From Asaia krungthepensis NRIC 0535 (GTDB lineage: Bacteria; Pseudomonadota; Alphaproteobacteria; Acetobacterales; Acetobacteraceae), in contig NZ_BAPV01000043.1 of the NCBI RefSeq assembly GCF_025995175.1, positions 1 through 64,000 on the forward strand: 64,000 nt of DNA, written 5' to 3'. Numbering within the stretch: position 1 is the stretch's first letter; each line of letters opens with the position of its first letter. A program made the translations under genes and the position numbers. Under the pieces are notes generated by a model. That model saw only the letters and a list, made by a program, of their open reading frames with translations. It was not told the origin of the DNA and did no database searches. Below are positions 15,727-24,835 of this stretch, one piece after another.

Positions 15727-16704
15727 ATGTCCAGAGATTTCAGTTTCACGATAAAGACGCTCCGTTTCGATGAGGATTATGCCCCAACTTCGGGCACGCG
15801 TCTGACAACGAATTTTGCCAATCTCGCCCGTGGCGAGGCCCGTCAGAGCAATTTGCGCGCCGCCCTGAGCATGATCGATCGACGATTCAACGATCTCGCG
15901 TGCTGGGATAATCCGGAGGGGCATCGATACGCGGTTGAGCTCGATATCGTCTCGATCGAGCTGGATATCGTGGGCGCGGGAGAGAGCTTCCCGGCAATCG
16001 AACTTCTCAAAACCACGATCAACGACCGCACCACAGCCAGACGCCTTGAGGGCATCGTTGGCAATAATTTCTCGTCCTATGTGCGCGACTATGATTTCAG
16101 CGTTCTCCTGCCGGAACATAACCGTGGCCGTGACGGGTTCTCCGTGCCTGACGATTTCGGCGTGCTCCATGGCCAGATTTTCCAGGCCTTCATCGCCTCC
16201 GATACCTATAGGAACCACTTCTCGAAGCGACCTGTCATCTGTCTGAGCGTGTCGGAGAACAAGATATATACGCGCACAGCCAATCAGCACCCGGTCCTGG
16301 GTGTGGAATACACACCCAATGAGACCTCTTTAACGGAAAGCTATTTCGGAAAGATGGGCATGCAGGTGCGCTATTTCATGCCGTCAGGATGCGTCGCACC
16401 CCTCGCATTCTACTTTTTCGGCGATCTGCTGAACGATTATACGCCACTCGAACTCATCAGCACCATCAGCACGATGGAGACATTCCAGCGCATCTATCGT
16501 CCGGAAATCTACAACGCGAATTCCGCTGCCGCTGGGCGCTACAAACCAAGCCTGCGCCAGAGCGACTACTCGAATACCCGCGTTGTCTATGACCGCGAGG
16601 AGCGCACGCGCCTTGCTGTCGAGCAGGGCCAATTTGCAGCTGAGCACTTCATTGCGCCGCATCAGGACCTTCTCAAGCGGTGGTCGACCCGAAACGCTGC
16701 CTGA
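15727..16704 (+). CDS. mesX: MesX-like DUF1852 protein, partner of MesD methionine synthase
   Basis: A 325-residue protein without signal peptide or membrane segments. It begins MSRDFSFTIKTLRFDEDY and contains conserved-looking blocks RLTTNFANLARG, NDRTTARRLEGI and SFGKMGMQVRYFM-type sequence near residue 215. I recognise it as DUF1852, named MesX after genetic work on Acinetobacter showing it is needed with MesD for folate-independent, oxygen-dependent methionine synthesis. It lies 32 bp upstream of mesD on the same strand, which strongly supports the pairing. An AGGGG ribosome site precedes the ATG. Confidence 0.85.
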   Translation: MSRDFSFTIKTLRFDEDYAPTSGTRLTTNFANLARGEARQSNLRAALSMIDRRFNDLACWDNPEGHRYAVELDIVSIELDIVGAGESFPAIELLKTTINDRTTARRLEGIVGNNFSSYVRDYDFSVLLPEHNRGRDGFSVPDDFGVLHGQIFQAFIASDTYRNHFSKRPVICLSVSENKIYTRTANQHPVLGVEYTPNETSLTESYFGKMGMQVRYFMPSGCVAPLAFYFFGDLLNDYTPLELISTISTMETFQRIYRPEIYNANSAAAGRYKPSLRQSDYSNTRVVYDREERTRLAVEQGQFAAEHFIAPHQDLLKRWSTRNAA

Positions 16705-16736
16705 CCCTGTACCTGAAAGACCGAAAGCAAGATCAC

Positions 16737-17768
16737 ATGACCAAGCTCCTCCCCACGGCCACCGCTGGCAGCCTGCCTAAACCCTCCTGGCTCGCCGAAC
16801 CCGAAAAACTATGGTCCCCCTGGAAGATGGAGGGAGAAGCTCTCGTGGAGGCAAAGCAGGATGCCTTGCGCGTCTCTCTGCTCGAGCAGCAGGTCGCCGG
16901 CGTCGATATCGTGAGCGATGGCGAGCAGACACGACAGCATTTTGTCACAACTTTCATCGAACACCTTGCCGGTGTCGATTTCGCGAAGCGCGAGACGGTC
17001 ACGATCCGCAACCGGTATGAGGCGAGTGTCCCGACCGTCGTGAGTGCCGTGTCGCGCGAAAAGCCGGTTTTCGTCGAGGACGCCAAATTTCTGCGCCAGC
17101 AGACCAAGGCGCCGATCAAATGGGCCCTCCCCGGGCCAATGACCATGATCGATACGCTGTACGACGCCCATTACAAGAGTCGTGAGAAACTGGCTTGGGA
17201 GTTTGCGGCGATCCTCAATGCCGAGGCAAAGGAGCTGGAACAGGCGGGCGTGGATATCATCCAGTTCGACGAACCCGCGTTCAACGTATTTTTCGATGAA
17301 GTCAATGACTGGGGCATCGCGACGCTGGAACGCGCGATCGAAGGGCTGAAATGCCAGACGGCGGTCCATATCTGCTACGGCTATGGTATCAAGGCCAATA
17401 CCGACTGGAAAAAGACGCTTGGCCGCGAATGGCGCCAGTACGAGCGTACCTTCCCAAAGCTCCAGGCTTCCAATATCGATCTCGTATCGCTGGAATGTCA
17501 GAACTCGCATGTGCCGATGGAATTGATCGAGCTCCTGCGCGGGAAGAAGGTCATGGTCGGGGCCATTGACGTTGCCAGCAACCGCATCGAAACACCCGAA
17601 GAGGTTGCCGCCACGTTGCGCAAGGCTCTGCAATACGTCGACGCAGAAAATCTCTGCCCATGTACCAATTGCGGCATGGCCCCGCTCTCGCGCAATGTGG
17701 CCAGAGGCAAGCTGCAGGCGCTCGCTGCTGGCGCAGAGATCGTCCGCAAGGAACTGGTCTGCGCCTGA
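16737..17768 (+). CDS. mesD: MesD-like core methionine synthase (MetE C-terminal type)
   Basis: A 343-residue protein, half the length of MetE: only the catalytic (beta/alpha)8 barrel with zinc site, no N-terminal folate-binding half. Candidate zinc ligands by MetE pattern are His211 and Cys213 (HICYG), Glu253 (LECQNSH) and Cys312 (CTNCG); the QFDEPA motif is at 176-181. It methylates homocysteine without methyltetrahydrofolate, the methyl donor being unknown in the MesD group. The start at 16737 gives the family-like MTKLLPTATAGSLPKPSW. Adjacent MesX decides the MesD assignment over plain MetE-like. Confidence 0.85.
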   Translation: MTKLLPTATAGSLPKPSWLAEPEKLWSPWKMEGEALVEAKQDALRVSLLEQQVAGVDIVSDGEQTRQHFVTTFIEHLAGVDFAKRETVTIRNRYEASVPTVVSAVSREKPVFVEDAKFLRQQTKAPIKWALPGPMTMIDTLYDAHYKSREKLAWEFAAILNAEAKELEQAGVDIIQFDEPAFNVFFDEVNDWGIATLERAIEGLKCQTAVHICYGYGIKANTDWKKTLGREWRQYERTFPKLQASNIDLVSLECQNSHVPMELIELLRGKKVMVGAIDVASNRIETPEEVAATLRKALQYVDAENLCPCTNCGMAPLSRNVARGKLQALAAGAEIVRKELVCA

Positions 17769-18442
17769 CGCGTCCCGATCGGGAAGGAACCTTGTGTGGC
17801 AGCCCTCATGACTGCGGGATCCGTACTGTCACACCGCGCGCCGGCCCCGTCTCCGGCAGGGCTCGTGATGCGGTCCTTTGGAGCTTCTCCTGTCCGGTTG
17901 TCAGCCCGCTCGTTCCACAGAGCCAGGTGATCTACGGAAATGTTGCGGGCGGTTCTCGATTGGGGCGCCGGTTGGGACAATCCGCCCTGTCGGCGAGGGC
18001 CAAGCAGTGGTGAGAGGGACCTTGATTGCAGTCTTCATCCGTTCCCTCACACGCCGTGGCAGCTATGAGGAGGCGAGCGTCCTGTCTTGAGAGGCCATGC
18101 TGCGCAAGAGTGGTCACGGTAAGAATGACGGCCTAAGAAACGAGCGCTCATGTCCTGTATTTCGCGGGTCATCCTGACAACACTCTGAAAAGACCGTTCC
18201 GGGAAAATGAAGGAGTACCGCTACTCGTGGGAGCAGATACCACCCTTGCCACAGAAAAGGGTGAGCCGGTCCTAGCAAAAGTTCGTTTCAACCTCACGGA
18301 TCACGAGTATGCGCTGCGGCATAACCCCGGAATCCTGCCGTTCCCGCATCATGCTTAGATCTCTGGTCGCGTTGCTGCCTGACGTACGCCGTGAGTACGG
18401 TTGATAATGGCGCTCAGGGGACATGAAAACTGTGAGAAAGCG
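17769..18442. other. Intergenic region between mesD and the MTHFR-like gene
   Basis: About 670 bp without a convincing gene. A perfect 12-bp palindrome TCCCGATCGGGA (17773-17784) sits just after the mesD stop and may be part of a terminator. No tRNA or riboswitch pattern was recognised. Confidence 0.45.
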
Positions 18443-19306
18443 ATGAAGCCACGAAACATCGGGAAACAGGCCGCACGCAACCTCCTGCACGGCTACTCGA
18501 TAGAGGTCATGCCGCGCGCCATGGCGGGAAACGGAACGGCGGCACGCGGCTTCGAGGCAGTTTTGCCAGAGGGGCTCGATGCGATGATCCCCCATCTTTC
18601 GACGACCGACGATGAATCACGTCTTGCAACGGCACAAAAACTGCACAGTCTCGGCATCAATCCTGTGCCCCATTTTGCGGCACGTCGCGTTTCCTCCACT
18701 AAGGAGATCACGGTGGCTCTGCATCACCTGGTCACCCAAACACAGATCGATGCCTGTTTTGTCATAGCCGGTGATCCGGCTTTGGTCTCAGGCCCCTTCC
18801 AAAACAGCCTTTCTTTGATTGGCACCGGCGTGTTCGAGCGGGCCGGTATCCGGAAACTCGCGATCGGCGGCTATCCGGAAGGCCACAGACACATGACAGC
18901 CGCAGAGGCCTGGCAGTCGCTCGAAGCAAAATGCCGGGATATCACTGAGCGGGGCATGTCACCCGAGATCATCACACAGTTCTGCTTCGACTCTCGGGCG
19001 GTTCTGACGTGGCTTGCGGCTCTCAGAGAACGCGGCATTACTTGCCCCGTTCGCGTGGGCGTCCCCGGACCGGCCACGATAGGCTCTCTGATACGCTTCG
19101 CCGCAGCCTGCGGCGTCGAAGCTTCGACCTCTGTGCTCGCGCAGTACGGAATTGCCATGGGCAAGCTTCTCGGGACAACAGGACCGGACAGGCTGATCGA
19201 TGATCTGGCAGAGGGGCTTGGCAGCGCGCACGGTGCCGTCAGCCTGCACTTTCATCCATTCGGCGGGATAGAGTGTCTGATGAAATGGCTCGGCCATTAT
19301 CAATAA
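18443..19306 (+). CDS. Methylenetetrahydrofolate reductase-like protein
   Basis: A 287-residue TIM-barrel protein. FVIAGDPALVSGPF resembles the RGDPP-type segment of MetF, AIGGYPEGHRHM matches the GYPEGH motif, and EIITQFCFDSRAVLTWL matches the conserved ITQ(F/L)FFD block. It is divergent from housekeeping MetF, so the substrate could be a different one-carbon folate or flavin reaction. A tiny open frame, MKTVRKR, at 18423-18446 with its own AGGGG overlaps this start by ATGA and might couple translation. Same strand as mesXD, 670 bp away, suggesting a C1/methionine link. Confidence 0.75.
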   Translation: MKPRNIGKQAARNLLHGYSIEVMPRAMAGNGTAARGFEAVLPEGLDAMIPHLSTTDDESRLATAQKLHSLGINPVPHFAARRVSSTKEITVALHHLVTQTQIDACFVIAGDPALVSGPFQNSLSLIGTGVFERAGIRKLAIGGYPEGHRHMTAAEAWQSLEAKCRDITERGMSPEIITQFCFDSRAVLTWLAALRERGITCPVRVGVPGPATIGSLIRFAAACGVEASTSVLAQYGIAMGKLLGTTGPDRLIDDLAEGLGSAHGAVSLHFHPFGGIECLMKWLGHYQ

Positions 19307-19349
19307 CGCCCGAGGGTTCGCCCTGGGTGCGACCCCAAGAGGGAAAAGC

Positions 19350-19541
19350 TCAGCATTCAGAAGTACCCGTCAGCGGGAGCTCGACCGCCTTCTTCTCGAC
19401 GCTCTGGTGGGTATAGTGCGTTGTCCGCTCTCCCTCGCGACATACATGAGGTTCAAGCGTTGCTTCGCCCTTATGCTTCGGCGCGTTTTCGAGGGTTTTT
19501 GTGCGATGCCCTTTGCCCACCACCTGCTTACCGTTTTCCAT
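19350..19541 (-). CDS. Small hypothetical protein, low confidence
   Basis: A 63-residue hydrophilic, Lys/Glu-rich frame (starts MENGKQVVGKGHRTKT) with GC-rich third positions, as in neighbouring genes. AGGAG lies directly before the ATG, which is unusually close. An upstream minus-strand frame (19545-19787) stops two codons before it, hinting at coupling, but that frame is not supported otherwise. The surrounding interval 19307-19871 holds nothing else I recognise. Confidence 0.3.
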   Translation of the reverse strand: MENGKQVVGKGHRTKTLENAPKHKGEATLEPHVCREGERTTHYTHQSVEKKAVELPLTGTSEC

Positions 19542-19871
19542 CTCCTACGCTTCGACCCTCACTAGAATACCTGCCGCGCTCTCCTCTCGCGTCATCGCCA
19601 AGTGGACATTGAGTTCTACGCGGGGGGATTCCTGCCTCTGAGCATTGTCATCAAGAGCACTTTCATGCTGTTCTGAAAACGAAATGATAAACGGATCCGA
19701 CCCGTACGCGAGATACTTGGCTCCCTTGTCGGTCCGCCTGTTTGTTTCCCGGTTTGGACTTAGCGACGGCCGCGCCCTGCTCCGCACCTTCGCTATCTAC
19801 GCAGCGCGGGAGTTCAAAACGTCACTATTAACGGATGGGCGGCATGCAATGCCCAATGAAAGTGCTGCTGC

Positions 19872-21239
19872 ATGATTGATACCGCATCACGCCGGTCCAG
19901 GGCGCATCCTGCGGGCCTGTATTTCATCGCCGCTGCCCAGGGTGCCTGGTATTTCTCCCGCTACAGCACTCAGGCGATCCTGGTGCTCTATCTTGCTCAC
20001 GTCGTTTATACCGCGCCCGCGGAGGCTGCCTTTCCCGGGGTCAATGTCCTGCGGCACCTGCTGTCATGGGAGGCCCAGACCAGCAATCCGCAGGCTTTGG
20101 CCTCAACCACGATCGGGTTGCTGGCACTGTGCATGATCCCCACCCAGATTCTCGGCGGCTTTTTATCCGACCGTTATCTCGGTCGGCGTCGGGGCGCGTT
20201 AACAGGCCTTGTTTTCCTGACTCTCGCGCCTGTTTTCTGGTCATTCGGCACGAGCTTCATTCTCGCCCTTCCCTGCTTCGTCCTCGGTCTCTCGCTCGCC
20301 GTGAACCTGTTTGCCCAGGTGGGAGATCTGTACAGCGACGACGATCCTCGCCGTCCCGACGCCTATCAGCTCATGTCGCTGGTGCAGGAAGCGGCAGTCA
20401 TCATAGGCCCGACCTTTTGCGGTTGGCTGGCTGCGCGCTATGGCTGGCATTACGGGTTTGCTGCGGCAGGCAGCGTCATGCTGACGGGAACGGTCATCTA
20501 TTTTCTGGGGTGGCGCCATTTGCCCTCGCCCACCGCGACTTCTCCTCAAGCAGGAGGGCGTGTTTCCGCAGGGACGCAAGTCAGGGCATACCTTCTCCAT
20601 ACCATGCTCAGGATCGGGGGGCGTATTGCTCTCCTGATCCCCATGCTCGCCATGATTTTTGTCTGTAACGAGCAAATTTATGACACCTATCTCATCTGGG
20701 GCGAGCAGCATTATGATCGCCATCTCTTCGGCTGGGTGTTCCCGGCAAGCTGGCTCATGTCGCTCGACGCGGGAGTCAGCTTCATCACCCAGATCATGGC
20801 GATTGCGTTTTGGCGCTTCTACACGAAACGTCGCGGCGCCCCGAGTGAATGGGGCCAGATTGTCAGTTTTGGCGTGCTCGGACTGCTGGCGCCGCTCGTC
20901 TTGGCTTATGCCTCTGTGCTGCATACAGGATACGGGCAAATCGGCATGCCATGGGGGCTGATCTTTCACTTCATCAACGATCTGGCCATGGCGACGATCA
21001 TGCCGATCAGCCTGGCCCTTTTCATCCGGATGGCACCCGACAGCGCCAAGAGCATGGCCGCAGCCGCCTATGCGCTGGTAGGGCGTCTTGCGGACATCAT
21101 GGCAGGGCAGATAGGCCAAAATCTGCCGGGGTGGGGATCGACGCGTTTCTGGCTGCTCCACACTGCGATCATGGCTGCTGGCGTTGCCCTGCTCATCATC
21201 GCCCGACCGCTCTACGCGGCAAAACGCGAAATTTCGTAG
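19872..21239 (+). CDS. POT/PTR-type major facilitator transporter
   Basis: A 455-residue integral membrane protein with about twelve hydrophobic segments. The N-terminal FIAAAQGAWYFSRYSTQAILVLYL resembles the ExxERFxYY region of proton-dependent oligopeptide transporters but lacks the exact motif; GGFLSDRYLGRRR after TM2 is the MFS signature loop. A di- or tripeptide/proton symporter is the best guess, with a non-peptide substrate possible. The ATG is preceded by no clear ribosome site. Monocistronic. Confidence 0.78.
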   Translation: MIDTASRRSRAHPAGLYFIAAAQGAWYFSRYSTQAILVLYLAHVVYTAPAEAAFPGVNVLRHLLSWEAQTSNPQALASTTIGLLALCMIPTQILGGFLSDRYLGRRRGALTGLVFLTLAPVFWSFGTSFILALPCFVLGLSLAVNLFAQVGDLYSDDDPRRPDAYQLMSLVQEAAVIIGPTFCGWLAARYGWHYGFAAAGSVMLTGTVIYFLGWRHLPSPTATSPQAGGRVSAGTQVRAYLLHTMLRIGGRIALLIPMLAMIFVCNEQIYDTYLIWGEQHYDRHLFGWVFPASWLMSLDAGVSFITQIMAIAFWRFYTKRRGAPSEWGQIVSFGVLGLLAPLVLAYASVLHTGYGQIGMPWGLIFHFINDLAMATIMPISLALFIRMAPDSAKSMAAAAYALVGRLADIMAGQIGQNLPGWGSTRFWLLHTAIMAAGVALLIIARPLYAAKREIS

Positions 21240-21458
21240 CAAGATCGTATGAATTAGGCCTGGAACCGTATGATCAGAGCACGTTACGTCAAAACGACGA
21301 TACCAGTCTTGCGTGCGGTCCCAGCCCGCGGGGTCACGCCAGCACTGCCAGGCGACTTCTCGAGCACAAATTGGCTTCGAATGGTGAGGCGCTTCAACAA
21401 CGGCGTCGACCATACACCGTGACCCATGCAGAATGTGTCAGGCATCAGGCGGGTATCG

Positions 21459-22694
21459 TCATTGCAGGACGGTCTCTGCATCGACCAGTTCGACATCGCG
21501 CATCTGACTCAGATAGGCTTCATCATAGGCTTTGTGCGACGCGCCGACGATAACCAGAAGACGCATCCCCGGTTTACGAGCCAGTACTTCGCGCATATTG
21601 GCGACCATCCGCAGGTTGCGCGTCTCCCAATAACCCACATAGTGGCGCCCATAGCCCTCGGGTGAAGGGTCCTTCAGCGCCGCGCCCCAGTCAGACTGAT
21701 AGGCGATCTTCCCATAATCCGGCCGGTTATACGCACGATAGACATTGAGCAATCCGTCGGGCGTATCGAGCGCAGCGTACAACTTCTTGTCTTGGTCCAT
21801 GCGCACTCTCGTTGCCGGATTATCCCAGGCATGTTGAAGCGCAGCCCCATAGGCTTTGTCATCCATAGGGATCACGAGGTCCCGCTGGTCGTCGATACTC
21901 CATAATCGCTCCAGCCCTTCTCGTGCCGCAAGACGGGCTGCGAGCAGTCCGGTCTCATTCCTGCGCGAGGCAAGGCCATTCAACTGGCTGACGAGCGCTT
22001 GGGTAAGGCCGTCCAGCGCAACCTGCTCGTTGCGAGGTAGTTGAAACCACTGCACAAGCGCCGAGCCAGGCTCCCCTGCCGCAAGAAAAAGCAGTGCAAG
22101 ATGACGTCGCTGGGATGCATTAGGCTCGCGCGGCCACGAAGCCAGAACACGATCTATCGCTCGTGTCGCCGCGATCACATCGAGCCCTGCGGCCTTCCCT
22201 GCAAGGACCGGGTCAGGACAGTAATGCGCCACGGCATCGGCCTGGCGCTCCAATTCGTGACGCATCGCCTCGCAAAGAAGACCGGGACTGGTCTCGGTAG
22301 CGATCGCGTCAGGATGCCAGTGCGCGAGCCGCGTTAACAGAGGCTCCAGCATCTCCGGATGGAAGGATTGAGGCAAGGTGGAGAGATGCGGCGACCCGAG
22401 GACAAGGACCTGACCCGGCATGCCCAAGGGGCGGTCCGTCATGGCACCGGGATGAAAAGCTGGGATGTAGGGCTCGGCGTTGCAGGGCCTGTTCGAGGCG
22501 GCGAGTACCGCCAAGCTAATCAACGCAAACTTGAAACACTGCGCTGGATTACCTTTGAAAACCGCCGAGGCGTCCTTCACCGCTATCGCAGTCTGGCTGC
22601 AACGTTTGTCGCTGTCGGAGACAACCGACCGAACGACCGAGCTTGAATCCCCGCGTGCAGCCTTGAAAGCTGTCAACTTGCCGCACAGCCTCAT
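21459..22694 (-). CDS. DUF5694 domain-containing protein, probably exported
   Basis: A 411-residue protein if started at 22694, where ATGA overlaps the stop of the upstream MAPEG gene. A hydrophobic stretch FKFALISLAVLAA followed by CNA near residue 70 looks like a signal segment, so the true start may be a later GTG or TTG. The domain begins VLVLGSPHLSTLP, continues PDAIATETSPG and ends LLVIVGASHKAYDEAYLSQ, a pattern resembling DUF5694 and distantly TraB/ChaN-like folds. Function is unknown. Confidence 0.7.
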   Translation of the reverse strand: MRLCGKLTAFKAARGDSSSVVRSVVSDSDKRCSQTAIAVKDASAVFKGNPAQCFKFALISLAVLAASNRPCNAEPYIPAFHPGAMTDRPLGMPGQVLVLGSPHLSTLPQSFHPEMLEPLLTRLAHWHPDAIATETSPGLLCEAMRHELERQADAVAHYCPDPVLAGKAAGLDVIAATRAIDRVLASWPREPNASQRRHLALLFLAAGEPGSALVQWFQLPRNEQVALDGLTQALVSQLNGLASRRNETGLLAARLAAREGLERLWSIDDQRDLVIPMDDKAYGAALQHAWDNPATRVRMDQDKKLYAALDTPDGLLNVYRAYNRPDYGKIAYQSDWGAALKDPSPEGYGRHYVGYWETRNLRMVANMREVLARKPGMRLLVIVGASHKAYDEAYLSQMRDVELVDAETVLQ

Positions 22695-23086
22695 CCCGAT
22701 ACGAGGGCCCAGCTTGTCAGGAGCAGCCCGGCGAGCGAAACCATGAAAACAAGCGTCCGGACCACTGGTACACCGGCGGCATAAAGCGGCAGGTAGAGGA
22801 TGCGAGCGGCAAGATAGATATAGCCTCCCCACTCGGTCTTCCATCCCTGATGACCGGCTACGAGCGCGCCAAGCATGGCGGTCACGAAAAGGGGCAATGT
22901 CTCAAAGAGGTTCGACTGAGCCCGTGAGAGGCGCGCTGGAAACGGAGCGAGGGGCGGCATCTCGCCGTCGCGCGCGCCCATGTTCCACTTCGTACCGTAT
23001 TGCCGCGTCTTGGCGGCTCCTGCCCAGAAGATGTTGATGAGGGCAAGAAGGATTAAACCTGCGAGAACATAGAATTCCGGGTGCAT
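22691..23086 (-). CDS. MAPEG-family membrane protein
   Basis: A 131-residue protein with four hydrophobic helices. RLSRAQSNLFETLPLFVTAML carries the MAPEG pattern (N-x-x-E-x-x-P) and ILYLPLYAAGVPVVRTLVF matches the conserved last helices. The family includes microsomal GST-like enzymes, but bacterial members of this length are mostly uncharacterised. Coupled by ATGA to the DUF5694 gene. Inner membrane. Confidence 0.85.
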   Translation of the reverse strand: MHPEFYVLAGLILLALINIFWAGAAKTRQYGTKWNMGARDGEMPPLAPFPARLSRAQSNLFETLPLFVTAMLGALVAGHQGWKTEWGGYIYLAARILYLPLYAAGVPVVRTLVFMVSLAGLLLTSWALVSG

Positions 23087-23534
23087 CGCTTACCTCAGGA
23101 TGAGTGAAATCGGCCAGTCCGTGCCGGGTTGCTGCGATCATTCGCCATGGCGTAACGTCGCAACGGGCGGGTCGTATGGCCAGGCGTCATCGATTTTCCA
23201 ACGCGACATCAATTCAGGCGCGACCGAAACTTACGGGCCATCGTCATCACCCCGGTTCGATCCGCAACCGAAAACAGGTCCTTGCATTCACCCTATGCCT
23301 CGATCAAGGCCGTACGCAAGAACTGCGTGACCGTGCCCCTCGGGTGCCCGGAGAGTCCTCTCCAACGTCAAGGATCGCGCGTCGACCCCTCATCCGCCAG
23401 TCTCGCCCCTTTTGCGCGTCACATTAGGCGCTCAGGTGAGGCTGGCCGGAAAGGCGCCTTCCCCAAAGCTCTCATGCGGAAGCCCCTTTTCCCACGAGAG
23501 CATGGCTCATATTTTTTGCATGCGGTTGTCGCGC
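23087..23534. other. Intergenic region, nothing recognised
   Basis: About 450 bp between the SnoaL-like gene end and the MAPEG gene start. It must hold the MAPEG promoter near its left side. Short open frames here lack ribosome sites and family-like sequence. Confidence 0.45.
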
Positions 23535-24071
23535 TCATGGAGCGGCTTTGACCAGGCCCATCTCGCTCAAGAGCGTGAGATTGTCCTCCAGATGCCAGTT
23601 ATCCGTGATCCTTCCCTTCACGATCTTCAGAAGGTCCGTCGCAATGAAATGGACGGGCTGGCCGTGGCCAGGATGTCCATTCATCGTGCCGGTAAAATGC
23701 CCATCGAAATGCATATGCACCGTCACATAGGGCCCAGCGACGATCATATGGGTTACCGTGACCTGCAGATCGGGAATAGCTCCGAGAAACTGACGGGCGG
23801 CAAGGGCCGGGCCTCGTGGCCCTGCGACACGTCCCGGCGGGGGCGTGTGGTCCACGAAATCATGGGCAATGGCGCGGTCCAGAATCGCCTGATCTCCGGT
23901 ATTCCAGAAATCGTAGAACGCGCGGGCGGCCTCGAGCGTAGCGCTCGCAGTTATCGGATCCTGCGCAGCAGGGGTTTCAATACCGCCAATCTTTGCCGGA
24001 GTGCCGGGAGGCGCTGCCATGACGACCGGGACGGTCATGACGAGCGCAAATGCCATGAGAAAACAGCGCAT
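23535..24071 (-). CDS. Exported SnoaL-like/NTF2-fold protein
   Basis: A 178-residue protein with a Sec signal (MRCFLMAFALVMTVPVVMAA) and a SnoaL-like domain: FYDFWNTGDQAILDRAIAHDFVDHTP, followed by GPALAARQFLGAIPDLQVTV and the C-terminal ITDNWHLEDNLTLLSEMG. Related proteins are called ester cyclases or predicted polyketide cyclase-like, but most are functionally unknown. Its start is three bases from the end of the upstream SDR gene, so the two form an operon with the deacetylase-like gene. Confidence 0.85.
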   Translation of the reverse strand: MRCFLMAFALVMTVPVVMAAPPGTPAKIGGIETPAAQDPITASATLEAARAFYDFWNTGDQAILDRAIAHDFVDHTPPPGRVAGPRGPALAARQFLGAIPDLQVTVTHMIVAGPYVTVHMHFDGHFTGTMNGHPGHGQPVHFIATDLLKIVKGRITDNWHLEDNLTLLSEMGLVKAAP

Positions 24072-24073
24072 GA

Positions 24074-24808
24074 TCAGCCAATCGCCCCGCCACCATCGAC
24101 CCGCACCGACGAACCGGTGGCAAAGCCATTGCTCATGAGAAAGATGATCGCCTGGGCGATATCCTGTGCAGTACCGATACGGCGCGCCGGCAATTGGGCC
24201 GATACTCTCTCAAACATGCCGTGACGCTTCGCCTCGTCCATCGCCTGCCACAGGGGCGTGTCGATAAGCCCCGGCGAGACCGTGTTGACGCGCGCAGGCG
24301 CAAGCTCGAGAGCGAGGCCGCGCGCAAGCCCCTCAAGTGCCGCATTGATCCCGCCCTGCAGAACCGATGACGCGGAGGGACGTACGCTCAGAAAACCCGA
24401 TACGAATGTGAGACTGCCTTTTTCGGCCAGTTTCGCCGCTCTTGCCACGTGATAGGCGCCCCAGAACTTGCTCTCAACGGCGCTGCGCGCCTGATCGAGC
24501 GGCAAATCACGTACTGGGCCGCCGGGCGTCTGGGCTGCGGAGACCACAACGTGATCCCATTCCTCCTGACCCGTAAAAAATTTTTCCACGGCCCCAGCGT
24601 CCCTCGTGTCCAGAACGGCCGACCCGGCCTGCCCCTCAAGCGTTTCCATTGCAGATGCGAGCCGCGTCGCGCTTCGGGAGGCAATCGTGACACGAGCCCC
24701 AAGTGCCTGCGCCGAGAGGGCGGTTGCGAGACCGATCCCCGAGCTGCCGCCGACTATCAGAACGCGAGCGCCCTTCAGGGCATGAGCATCGTTCGTATTG
24801 GTGGTCAT
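24074..24808 (-). CDS. Short-chain dehydrogenase/reductase (SDR)
   Basis: A 244-residue SDR with the Rossmann motif VGGSSGIGLATA and SRSAT. The NAG position reads VSAAQ (VVVSAAQTPGG), and the expected YxxxK is replaced in FVSGFLSVRPSASSVLQGGINAALEG, where neither Tyr nor Lys is in the classical position. This is a divergent, possibly non-classical SDR. The C-terminus SVRVDGGGAIG is typical. Lies between the deacetylase-like gene and the SnoaL-like gene, same strand. Confidence 0.85.
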   Translation of the reverse strand: MTTNTNDAHALKGARVLIVGGSSGIGLATALSAQALGARVTIASRSATRLASAMETLEGQAGSAVLDTRDAGAVEKFFTGQEEWDHVVVSAAQTPGGPVRDLPLDQARSAVESKFWGAYHVARAAKLAEKGSLTFVSGFLSVRPSASSVLQGGINAALEGLARGLALELAPARVNTVSPGLIDTPLWQAMDEAKRHGMFERVSAQLPARRIGTAQDIAQAIIFLMSNGFATGSSVRVDGGGAIG

Positions 24809-24835
24809 TATGTAATCTCCTGCTGATCTGCCAGG

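Noticed and set aside
20241-21413. A 390-codon open frame on the minus strand opposite the POT transporter gene.
   Set aside because: It is rich in His, Arg and Asp without domain-like order, and the plus strand encodes a clear membrane transporter. Long antisense frames are expected at this GC content.
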